Shown here: positions 56,101-64,000 of the stretch, in pieces | Numbering within the stretch: position 1 is the first letter of the stretch | Layout of the letters: every line of letters starts with the position of its first letter | Source: Hygrocybe punicea | Lineage: Eukaryota; Basidiomycota; Agaricomycetes; Agaricales; Hygrophoraceae | DNA length: 64,000 nucleotides | Assembly (NCBI GenBank): GCA_963556145.1 | Contig: OY744464.1 | Span: 2,046,001 to 2,110,000 of the forward strand | Reading direction: 5' to 3' | Notes under the pieces: model-generated | What the model was told of the DNA's origin: nothing | Database searches by the model: none | Seen by the model: only the letters and a program-made list of their open reading frames with translations | Translations under genes and position numbers: made by a program

Positions 56101-57302
56101 GATGCGTCTTGAATACTCTGGGACAAAGACCTATTGGTCCAATCAGCGTACAATGCGTTTATGGGTGGATCACATCCTCGCACCTTATTTTGAAGAGGAG
56201 AAGACGAAGCTGGGGCTCCTGGAAAGTCAGAAGGCACTGCTGCAGATTGACGTATGGGCCGTTCATCGTTCCCAGGAGTTCCACACCTGGATGGCTGAAA
56301 ATCACCCCAATATCATCCTCGACTACGTACCCGGCGGATGCACTGGTGTACATCAGCCATGTGATACCAGGATCCAGCGACCATTCAAGCACTCCATTAA
56401 GCGCTCCTACCATGAAGCTGTCGTAGAAGAGATGGTGAAACAGATAGAGGAGGAGGCTGATGTAATTGCGATTGACAAGCGCTTGGCATCACTTCGAGAT
56501 TGCAGTGTTGCATGGCTCTGGAATGCACAAAAATGTATCGGCAATGAAACCCTTGTAAAGAAGGTGTGTTGACTCACATGTATGCAAGTTGGCCTGCATG
56601 TCGAATATTTTGATCCTCCCAGGCATTTCATCTGTGCCACATCCGAACCTGGAACCTCTCGTATGAGAGTTTGACATCATTTCTAGCCCACGAGAAGCTC
56701 CGCAACTTGAAAACTGAGGATCCGATGTTTTGGGCTGAGCTAGAACAAGAGAAAACCGATAGTCAGTTGCCTGGACCAGCCGACGACGTTGATGAAGACA
56801 TGGCCTTTGAAGATGGGGATGATGATGACCTGGGTGATGACAGCAGTGTTGGTATGGCTGCTGTCCTATCTGATCTTGTTGAAGGGAAGAGACCAGATGG
56901 CTTGGCTACTCAAGCTGGTGGTGGTTTGGTATTGAACAGGAAGGCCGAGGATGAAAACGAGGATCCTGTTGACAACGGCATCAATGAAGTTCCGGCCATC
57001 ATTCACACGCCTGTCGAAGAAGCTCACCATGAGGCTAGGCCAACTGAGACAAACACTGGTCGAGGGAAGAGGATAAAGGTGGCGAATAAGCTCTACAGCG
57101 CAAAGACATTCTGGCGCCATAATGATGATGAGGGATCCGATGTCGAGGCCACGTAGTTCTATTTTTCATTGAATAATAGCTTAAAAATAAGACTTGTTTT
57201 GAAATTTCGTCACCCATGCCTGTGACGCGGGACAGGTGTGACATTTTGTCAATTTCGACCTGCCTGTGACGTGTGACTGACAAATTGATTGATTTAGTAC
57301 AG
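53144..57302 (+). mobile_element. Pogo-like transposon 2 with Ulp1 protease, nested
   Basis: A 4,159-bp element with TIRs starting CTGTACTAAATCAATCAATT (left, 53144) and the inverted copy at 57302. TA lies at 53142-53143 and 57303-57304. Subterminal GTGAC/GTCAC clusters occur at both ends (TGTGACCTGTGACATG; CTGTGACGTGTGACTG). It sits in the right terminal repeat of the DUF6589/RecQ element; removing it with one TA rejoins that repeat. It encodes one long fusion gene. Confidence 0.92.
53310..57156 (+). pseudogene. Ulp1-type protease fused to DDE_1 transposase
   Basis: Five exons join without frame loss: 53310-54437, 54494-54997, 55058-55477, 55526-56563 and 56623-57156 (1,207 codons). The first exon ends in a C48 (Ulp1/SENP) cysteine-protease domain with the ordered catalytic residues THWVAAVLD (His), WYGDSLG (Asp) and ISSQRDGHSCG (Gln, Cys). 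Exon 2 is acidic then strongly basic. Exon 3 has HTH-like YHNWHTPFCWSQIQLAAKQV. Exon 4 has the DDE domain: NADQTQV, LLQIDVWAVHRS, GCTGVHQPCDTRIQRPF. One stop, TGA at 55817 (KSFL-stop-KAYSIKEYD), lies where Arg is expected. The remaining frame is intact, so the copy is young. Ulp1 domains remove SUMO-like tags; a role in escaping host SUMO-based silencing is only a hypothesis. Confidence 0.82.
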
Positions 57303-57325
57303 TAGAACGTCTGGGGACGAGACTA

Positions 57326-57334
57326 GGTAAATTC
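57326..57334. repeat. 9-bp target duplication, right copy
   Basis: GGTAAATTC, identical to 46208-46216. Confidence 0.85.
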
Positions 57335-57975
57335 TATGTTGTACAGTGACAATGTCCATGATTCATATGCAATTTTCCCAGAAAATTTATTGAAGGAGAA
57401 CTATCAGAACTAAGTAATGAATATAAAAATAGGTAACATGTAAGCACTGTCATGCAACCGACTTATGCCTACACCAACATGCACAGCTTGAATCATTCCA
57501 ATGTCATTAGCTCCATCATGATCACCAATAGAATATTAATGCCTTTTGATGCCTTTTGACCAGTTTGACCAGGGCCTTTTGTAAAGGCGATACCTGGCCT
57601 ATGTACAGTTCAGGTGTGCAACTTATCCACGATAGAATGACCTTGCACATCAGGAACATCTTGGACAATCCCCTTTCCAATGCATAACCGAGGCTTTTGC
57701 CATCTACTGTGTGTCAAAAAGGTAAATCAATAATCCACAACCCGGTGATAAAGCCAAGTCTTCGAGTTCAACAGAAGTGCACTGATTTTTCATCGCGGTA
57801 AGTCGTTTGTGGATAAAGTCGCCAGTACTAGTGTCTTGTGCAATAGTTCCGTTAACGATAACCTTTCTATAAGCCTTGCTACAAATCTCTTCAATGGTGG
57901 TCTCATACCATATTCATTGTATTCGGCGACAAGATAGTCCGCTGTCCAAGCGCTATTGGAATCTTATCAACTTGA
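57335..57975. other. Unassigned region
   Basis: No coding frame is supported. It includes TGCCTTTTGA repeated at 57541 and 57551 and no recognised element ends. Confidence 0.35.
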
Positions 57976-58454
57976 TGTTCAGTCACCAGCCGACCCAGAA
58001 GATATGAACCAGGCAGAAGACGACAGGGTAGCAGACATCATATGCTTATTGTGAATACAGTGGGTTGGACAAAGAGCAGATTCGGCACTCAAAAATGAAG
58101 ACATCGTTGAGCCGACAGACATTGAGGAACCTGTTTTTACGAGACTGGCTAGTCCGTGCCACATTTCCCTACCCCTACTCTCAGGAGTAGTGTTGCCGAA
58201 GTTCAGTTCAGTCTGGTTCTGAGCCTTTTTGGTGGAACCGTGAACCGAACTTCGGGTCCGGTTTGGCGCATGGCCAAACCTGGACCCAGATGGCATTGAA
58301 CCGTCTCTCCACATTCGGTCTGGGTTCAGACGCGGTCTGAACCCCGGACCGAGGTGGGCTCACCCCATGAGCTCTGTTCTCCTCGTGAATGGCAGGCACG
58401 TATCAATTGATATGGCGCTACACTTTGCGAGGTAGTTGGGCTGCGGGGGAGCTG

Positions 58455-58677
58455 TCTGGCACCGCCACTGCTGCTGTTGCTGCCGCTGCTGGCACTGCTG
58501 CTGCTGCTGTTGCTGTTGCTGCTGCCATCACTGCTGCTGCTGCCACTGCTGCTGTTGCTGCCGCTGCCAGCACTGCTGCTGCTGCCGTCACCATTGCTGC
58601 TGCCACTGCTGCTGCTGCTGTTGTGGCCATTGCTGCTGCTGCTGTTGTGGCCACTGCTGCTGCTGCTGTTGTGGCCA

Positions 58678-58711
<34 letters not shown>

Positions 58712-58925
58712 CGTTGCTGTGCTCCTGCTGCTGCTGTTGCCATTGCTGCTGCTGCTGCTGTTGCCATTGCTGCTGCTGCTGCTGGCTGTCGTGGTTGTCG
58801 TTGCCATTGTTGTTGCCACTGCTGGTGGTGATGTTGGATGGCTTTTGCTGTTGCTGCTGCTTCCACTGTTGCTGCTGCTGCTGGCCATTGCCGTTTTTGT
58901 TGCCTGGTTGCCATTGCCATTGCCG
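58455..58925. repeat. CTG/CAG-rich microsatellite
   Basis: About 470 bp of CTG triplets interrupted by CCATTG, CCACTG and GTTGTGGCCA units. All three frames on both strands stay open (poly-Leu, Cys and Ala; poly-Gln, Ser and Ala) purely from composition, so the long frames here are not genes. Confidence 0.9.
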
Positions 58926-58937
58926 TGGCCATTGCCG

Positions 58938-58972
58938 CCGCTGGTGGTGGTGGTGGTGGTGGTGGTGGTGTT
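58938..58972. repeat. TGG/CCA triplet run
   Basis: A GGTGGTGGTGGT run of about ten TGG units next to the CTG tract (poly-His on the minus strand). Confidence 0.8.
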
Positions 58973-59929
58973 GCGGCTGTCCTGCATCCATTGGAATTGT
59001 GTTGGTGTTGGCATTCATCTTGTGCCAAGGTGGGTGTGGTTGTGATGTGGTCATGGTCGAGTTGCCTGTCACAAATAACATTAGTAAAGTTAAGAAAAAA
59101 TCAAAACTTACCTTGATGAACACAACACAAATTGTGTTGTGTTCAACCCGCGTTGATGTTGCTGTGTTGCGTGAAAGCTACATGGTCACAGCCAGTCACA
59201 TGATACCATTTAACATGAAATAGTAAGTAAAGAAATACGAAAAACAAATGAAATAAATACCTTCAAAATATCCATGTTCGCGGTTTGGACGCAGTTTGGA
59301 GCCGTTCAGGAAATCTGGTGGGCCTTGAAACCCGGAACTGAACCTGCGGTCCGGTTCAGCACTTGGCTGAACTTAGACTGAACCTAGGGTTTGGTTCAGG
59401 GTTTGAACTGGGTTTGGCTAGGTTCAGAACCAAACTACGGCAACACTACTCAGGAGAATTTCGCGGTGCAGGACCGAAAAACAAGATGTATCCCAATGCC
59501 AGTGCCTATCACTATAGTTATTCATCAGCCAATCATTGTATGCCGTCCATTCTTTCCTATTTGCACACCTTGCTTCAATCCTCAAGCTTGCCTGTGCTCA
59601 AACTTGAACTAGTGACTGCCTTCCTGGAATTTCTGGAATACCATTCTTCCACTGTACACACCCAAGTTGACTGGATGGTGGCTTGTGAGAAGATTATTTT
59701 GATTGGGGCAGGAATGGAAGATGTAGTCCCATCAGAAATACGACATGTGCTGAATGGTAGTGTTGTTGGTCTTGAGTGGGAGCCAGGCACTGCCAACATG
59801 GATTCAGATATCCAAACAGTACCAGGTCGGATCCAACATGCCATACATCCAGGAGCATCTGCTCCATGTAGTGTCCCCAATGTCCCTACATATGTGCCCC
59901 TCATATTTTGGCAACAAGCCAAGTGATTG

Positions 59930-60139
59930 TAAAGGGCGATCTGGAGGTTCCAATCAGGGGGATGCTCGACTTTAGAATTGATTTTGATGATGGGAAATGA
60001 TGGCGATCAGCATCCAACATAGTAGTGCTCATAAACATTTTTTTACAATGTAATGATTATAATATCTGAGTGCAGTTGTTTCTACAATGCGTGTGCGAGA
60101 AGGATTGGGGAGTTGTATGTGTTGGGAATAGTGGCTGAA
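59930..60139. other. Intergenic between elements
   Basis: No feature is seen between the unknown frame and the left end of the Tc1/mariner-like relic. Confidence 0.4.
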
Positions 60140-60141
60140 TA

Positions 60142-62849
60142 AGATAGGGCTCATCCATACCCATCCCATGTCATGTGCAAAGCATGACATGTCCTCGAGA
60201 TTCAATGTAAATCTAAAAACTAATTGCACAATGCAAGGAGATCAATTCAGTGTCTGATAAATGCTGGAGAATGCCCCTACAGAGATTTAATAGGAGATAG
60301 ATTTTCTGTCTGAACACTGGGGAAATTGTAGATACATTTGTACAATAGAAAGACCCAAAAAGTTAACTGAAAGATATCTCCTTCTTGATGCCCAAGAAGC
60401 CAGGCTGGTGGCGAACGAGAAATCTACACACTCATGCAATGGTTTTATCTGTTTCAGGTGATGAGAAGGAGAATGTATGTGCTCACCTCCGCCTCAAAGA
60501 ATTTCATCTAATTGTTGTGCAGGTGATCACAGGACAGCACTTTGCTTGTGAAAAGGCAATCACAGCTCAACCGCTGCATAACCACGCGTCTCTGGCCAAT
60601 CAACATGTCCCATCAGTATTGAATGATCATATAAATGAACCAAAACACATGCCAGCAACATTTGATGCGTATGCCAGCATCATTGTTGATGGATCTGAAA
60701 GGCATAATCAGCCTGACGATTTGGCACTTCTCTCTCTCAGAACGAACCACAGAAAATGCAGCGAATTTGTCGTCATAGAGGCTGATGGTGTCTGTGTGAT
60801 GACTGAGGCTGGCACAGCAGAGGATGAAGAAGAGTTAGCACAAGAACATGACAATGGGTTAGCCAATTGTACCAGCTCAGAGTCCTTGTGTCAGAGCAGT
60901 GGAGAAACTGAGAGTTGTCATGACGAAGTCCATGGTGACCGAAGTTTTGCTTTGCGAAAGCCTCCAACCATTTTGCAGGCACGAGAAGCCCTTGGGGATC
61001 TTGCAGGTGTGTTGTGGCCACACAGGAAAATGGGTGCTGGATACAAGACCGTGCAAATCAATCATTTTATTCACACAGGACTGGAGGCCATGAAGATATT
61101 CCTCACCATTTACACAGACTCAAATACACCACAGTCACATGGGACAAATTGGAATGCAGCCTCGTTACAGACTGCATGCATACTTGGAAAATGACCCTGG
61201 TTTGCTTGCTGGCTCCATGTCTGGACCACTGCATACATCAAGACTCATTCAATGCCCCAAAATCTTTACGGTCATTGGAATAAATCAATACTGGAGGATG
61301 AGGATTTAGCAGGAGCACTTCACCTGCATTTGCAAGGCTTGGGGAAGTACGTCCGTGCCCTTGATCTTGTGCATTACTTGGATCGGCCAGAGGTCCAGAA
61401 AAAGTATGGACTTAAAAAAACCATATTGCTAGCAACCACTCACCATTGGATGAAAAAGATGGGTTACTGATGGATGAAAACCCCCAAAGGCCAATATGTG
61501 GATGGGCATGAATGAGATGACATTGTGTTTTACCAGCAACACAGATTCCTGCCTGCATGGGCCAAGCTCAAACACCTGATGAGGCGATGGTCATCTGATG
61601 ATCCTACTATCAAAGATACAGGACCACTCCCACAACCTTGCTGACATTTTATGCTAATGATCACCGTAAACAATGATGGGTCCACCAATTGGAGACAGCT
61701 GTCCCATATACAAAGGGCAAAGGTGCATCCTTGATGGTTGCTGACTTTGTGTCAGCTGATTATGGATGGCTGTGCTCGGAAGATGGCTCACAGGCTGCAC
61801 GACATCTCTTCAAAGCTGGAAAAGCACGTGATGGCTACTACACCAATGATGAAATCATCCAACAAGCACACCGAGCGATGGATATATTAGCAACTGAATA
61901 TCCAAATGAAGACCACATACTTGTATTTGACAATGCACCCATGCATCTCAAATGGGCAGAGCATGCCCTTTCGGCATGAAAAATGCCCAAGAACATCCCC
62001 AAAAAAGGAACTAACTGGGGCATTGAAGCAACTTTATGAGACAAGAATGGCAAGCCAGTTTATGGTACAGATGGGAAGCTTCAGAAAGTGAAGGTTCAGA
62101 TTGGCCCTGCTTGTTTTGCCGATGGAAGACCTCAAGACCTATATTTCTGGGATGGCCATGAACGAGCCAGCGTTTTCAAGGGTATGGCTGTGATTTTAGA
62201 GGAGCGAGGTTTTGGAGACATGTCCAAGGTCCATGCTGAGTGTCCTGGATTCAAGTGTGAGCCTGATGCAACCGATTGCTGTTGTTGATGTATTCTCCAC
62301 AATGAACCCGATTTTGCCCAGGTGGAATCACTTCTTGAAACCACATGTAAATCTTGTGGGTTTCAAGTCCTCTTCCCAAATTTCACTGTGAGCTCAATTT
62401 TATTGAGCAATGTTGGGGTCACACAAAGAGACTGTATCGAATGAAGCCATCTTCTTCCAAGGAGGAGGATCTACAGGCCAATGTTCTTGCCTCACTTGAG
62501 GCTATTCCACTTTTGACCATGCACTGGTTGGTGCCTTTTTTTGTTTCTCCAAAACTTGGTTCTTACTGGGTGACATAGATATGCAACCCACTCTCACAGG
62601 TTCATGGATGCATACATGAAGGGACTTACCGGAAAACAGGTGGCATGGGCAGGAAAAAAGTACAGGGGCCATCGTGTTCTACCAACAAGCGTAATGAAAG
62701 ATTTAGAGGATGTTAAAATGCTTTAGATTGATGCTGAAATAATTTGATACCCATTTGTCTGCATGGTACACTTAACAGGCTGCTAAGTTTCCTGATGTCA
62801 CAAATAGTCACACCACGTGATGTGGGATGGGTATGGATGAGCCCTATCT
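60142..62849 (+). mobile_element. Tc1/mariner-like element with 27-bp perfect TIRs
   Basis: 2,708 bp. The ends AGATAGGGCTCATCCATACC (60142, 27 bp perfect) and the inverted copy ending at 62849 are flanked by TA at 60140-60141 and 62850-62851. The interior carries a heavily mutated transposase in the plus direction. Confidence 0.88.
60385..62726 (+). pseudogene. Degenerate DDE transposase of the Tc1/mariner-like relic
   Basis: Open to 61194 (MMPKKPGWWRTRN ... ), then broken. Later blocks are recognisable as a basidiomycete DDE transposase family: ATTHHWMKKMGY-stop-WMKTPKGQYVDGHE-stop-DDIV, TFYANDHRKQ-stop-WV, GASLMVADFVSADYGWL, DHILVFDNAPMHLKWAEHAL, FKGMAVILEERGFGDMSKVH, CPGFKCEPDATDCCC-stop, then frameshifted PKFHCELNFIEQCWGHTKRL. 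The stops at 61468, 61513, 61674, 61977 and 62286 are all TGA at positions where relatives have Arg. Catalytic Asp, Asp and Glu positions (VADFVS, VFDNAP, NFIEQCWG) survive, but the protein cannot be made. Confidence 0.82.
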
Positions 62850-62851
62850 TA

Positions 62852-63156
62852 GTCATGGAAAGGATTAGTAATCCATATCACGTGACCCCAGAACTCAAAC
62901 ACACCTGTCCGATGAATAATGCTGAAGCGCAGCAGTTATTCTACTTACCACAAGAAACTTCTAGTAGATTTAGCTAGTAGTATAAAAGCCCTCTCAGAGA
63001 GAGGTAAATATAATTCAATTCCACATAAATTACTTAGCAGTCAACAACCACTGCACTACCGTATATTCCAATAGGTTATGAGCCCTGAATGGCTGTAACA
63101 GAAACATGATCATGCACCTCCAAACATTGCACTACCACCTCATATACTAGCCAACT
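62852..63156 (+). other. Putative LTR/leader of a copia-type element
   Basis: Contains a TATA-like AGTATAAAAGCCCTCTCAGAG at about 62980 and a leader up to the gag start at 63157. The LTR borders and primer-binding site cannot be fixed because the 3' copy lies outside the window. Confidence 0.4.
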
Positions 63157-64000
63157 ATGATGGACGAAGTCACGCACACATCGGGATCCTACCGGATTGT
63201 GTTATTGAAGTGGAACAATTGGATGCCATGGAAGAGACAGATGTTAGCCATGCTTCGGGATCTTGGGTTAGAGATGTACATTGATGTGGAATCAAAAGCC
63301 CCTGTCCCGGTAGACGCATCCCATCCAACACCAGTGGAATCTGAGGCGATGCAGAAAGGGCACAGCGGAGACACCAAGACAAGGACGTGGATTGAGCTCA
63401 CAATTGGCAACATGGAAATGATACATATCATTGGCAGGCACACAGCGAGTGAGATGTGGAAGCAGCTAATCTTGATAAAGGAATCCAGGGGGAAGCTCGG
63501 AATATTAGCGATGTGTCGTGCATTATACCAGTCGATTGTTGAAGAAGGATTTGACCTAATCGAGCACATATTGAAGCTCTGGAAACTGCAGGAGGAGCTC
63601 CACTTGATGGGAAGTCTGATTTCCAACAAAGACTTCACAATGATACTTGTATCCTCCTTACCGGAAAGTTGGGCTTGTATACATTGGCGTACTTAGGCTC
63701 AAAGAAGGACAGAATGTCACTGATGTCACACAAACTAGTCACGATCCTATAAGAGGAAGACTGCAGGTGCCATAAGTGCAGCAAAGATCCTAACAACATC
63801 GCTATGCACGGGAGGTTCACCGGAAAGGGCAACAGAATATGCAGGCTCTATATGGAGGAGAATAAACTTGTTGGAACAGGCTGGAAAGATGGACAACTAT
63901 ACCGTCTGAATGCCCAAGTGCAATCCCACATGCTGGAAAAGGCAAACGTAGCCATGCTGAAGAAAATGTCTTGGGACGAATGGCACTGCCTATACAGACA
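63157..64000 (+). mobile_element. Ty1/copia retroelement, 5' part, internally deleted
   Basis: The gag-like frame 63157-63696 (UBN2/retrotran-gag type) has WNNWMPWKRQMLAMLRDLGL, GNMEMIHIIGRHTASEMWKQ, LYQSIVEEGFDLIEHI and VSSLPESW. A frameshift near 63690 moves the expected continuation (YLGSKKDRMSLMSHKLVTIL) into another frame, which ends in TAA. From about 63800 the sequence already matches the region before the integrase (GRFTGKGNRI, ENKLVGTGWKDGQLYRLNA). The zinc knuckle and the protease are therefore missing. It continues past the window end. Non-functional. Confidence 0.75.

Larger units (their letters stand above)
46217..57325. mobile_element. Large TIR element carrying DUF6589 and RecQ-like genes
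   Basis: The left end (46217 to about 46465) and right end are imperfect inverted repeats of about 250 bp. The right end is 57325-57303, continued after the inserted transposon at 53143 to about 52895. Shared blocks from the tip inwards are TAGTCTCG, CCAG, CGTTCT, GTCAAAAAC, CAGGCTCCT-x-CCAAGCC, AGAGGGTGAG, ACTCC and CGGCTTGCA-x-AAAACATTT. A perfect 9-bp direct repeat (GGTAAATTC) flanks the tips. Without the nested 4,159-bp pogo element and its duplicated TA, the element is 6,948 bp. It holds a plus-strand DUF6589 gene and a minus-strand helicase gene meeting tail to tail near 50.4 kb. Long repeats plus a 9-bp duplication resemble Mutator-type elements, but no Mutator transposase is seen. Confidence 0.8.
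58188..59448. mobile_element. hAT-like nonautonomous element (MITE type)
   Basis: 1,261 b with ends TAGTGTTGCCG (58188) and CGGCAACACTA (59448), flanked by a perfect 8-bp duplication CTCAGGAG (58180-58187 and 59449-59456), the length typical of hAT elements. About 150 bp inside each end is made of short GGTTC/GAACC-rich inverted motifs. The centre is a CTG/CAG tract. No transposase frame is present. Confidence 0.9.
57976..59926 (+). pseudogene. Unknown ORF split by the hAT-like insertion
   Basis: Reading plus-strand sequence up to 58187 (EDIVEPTDIEEPVFTRLA, then SPCHISLPLLSG) and continuing at 59457 (EFRGAGPKNKMYPNASAYHY...), the frame is continuous when the 1,261-bp insert and one 8-bp duplication are removed. 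The right part is open to a stop at 59926 (ending PTYVPLIFWQQAK). I recognise no domain. The left part contains at least one stop near 58050, so the gene was probably already decaying or is itself part of an older element. Confidence 0.5.

Noticed and set aside
46217..57325. Reading the whole region as a Starship-type giant element
   Set aside because: No tyrosine recombinase (DUF3435) gene is present, and such elements lack long terminal inverted repeats of this kind.
58326..59223. Several long frames on both strands through the CTG/CAG tract (poly-Q, poly-L, poly-A, poly-C)
   Set aside because: A CTG-type triplet repeat keeps all frames open. None has a non-repeat domain.

Overview
The window is nuclear DNA of a filamentous fungus, most likely an agaricomycete (mushroom-forming basidiomycete). 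The coding genes are split by many 43-80 nt introns, several conserved proteins have fungal-type architecture (ADE2 as a PurK-PurE fusion, PET100, CMC2, RSA3), two NACHT repeat NLR genes are present, and the mobile elements (DUF6589, RecQ-like helicase, DDE_1 and copia types) are of kinds that are abundant in Agaricomycetes. No rRNA, tRNA or CRISPR array was seen.

Layout. 0-3 kb: ADE2 (-) and RSA3 (+), divergent from a shared 128-bp promoter. 3.2-12.8 kb: a damaged NACHT-WD40 NLR gene, bracketed by two copies of a segment made of an NLR tail plus a noncoding TATA-containing repeat. 13.8-15.1 kb: methylthioadenosine phosphorylase. 15.4-16.6 kb: a mosaic of gene scraps (TPR, HIS1, chitin synthase). 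17.2-20.4 kb: an apparently intact NACHT-TPR NLR. 20.5-21.9 kb: a coproporphyrinogen oxidase relic, a triplicated 161-bp unit and a third copy of the noncoding repeat. 22.1-28.1 kb: a large ankyrin protein (-). 28.4-46.1 kb: housekeeping genes CMC2, a 2OG-oxygenase-like protein, an F-box protein, HIS1, PET100, an SH3/RA scaffold, a GNAT-like protein and phosphomannose isomerase, interrupted by one pogo-like transposon (32.4-35.5 kb).

46.2-64 kb is a nest of mobile DNA. The main find is a 6.95-kb element (46217-57325 after removing an inner insertion). It has roughly 250-bp imperfect terminal inverted repeats and a perfect 9-bp target duplication, and it carries a DUF6589 gene and a convergent RecQ-like helicase gene. 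A second transposon, a 4.16-kb pogo-like element encoding a Ulp1-protease/DDE-transposase fusion, sits inside its right terminal repeat with a TA duplication. Further right are a 1.26-kb hAT-like nonautonomous element with an 8-bp duplication and a large CTG/CAG tract, a 2.7-kb Tc1/mariner-like relic with 27-bp perfect ends, and the start of a deleted copia retroelement.

The transposon reading frames are broken mainly by TGA where the expected residue is Arg (CGA to TGA), which points to deamination of methylated CpG. Exon-intron structures below were joined by hand from reading frame, splice consensus and protein-family expectation. Sites described as exact preserve frame, but none is confirmed by RNA.
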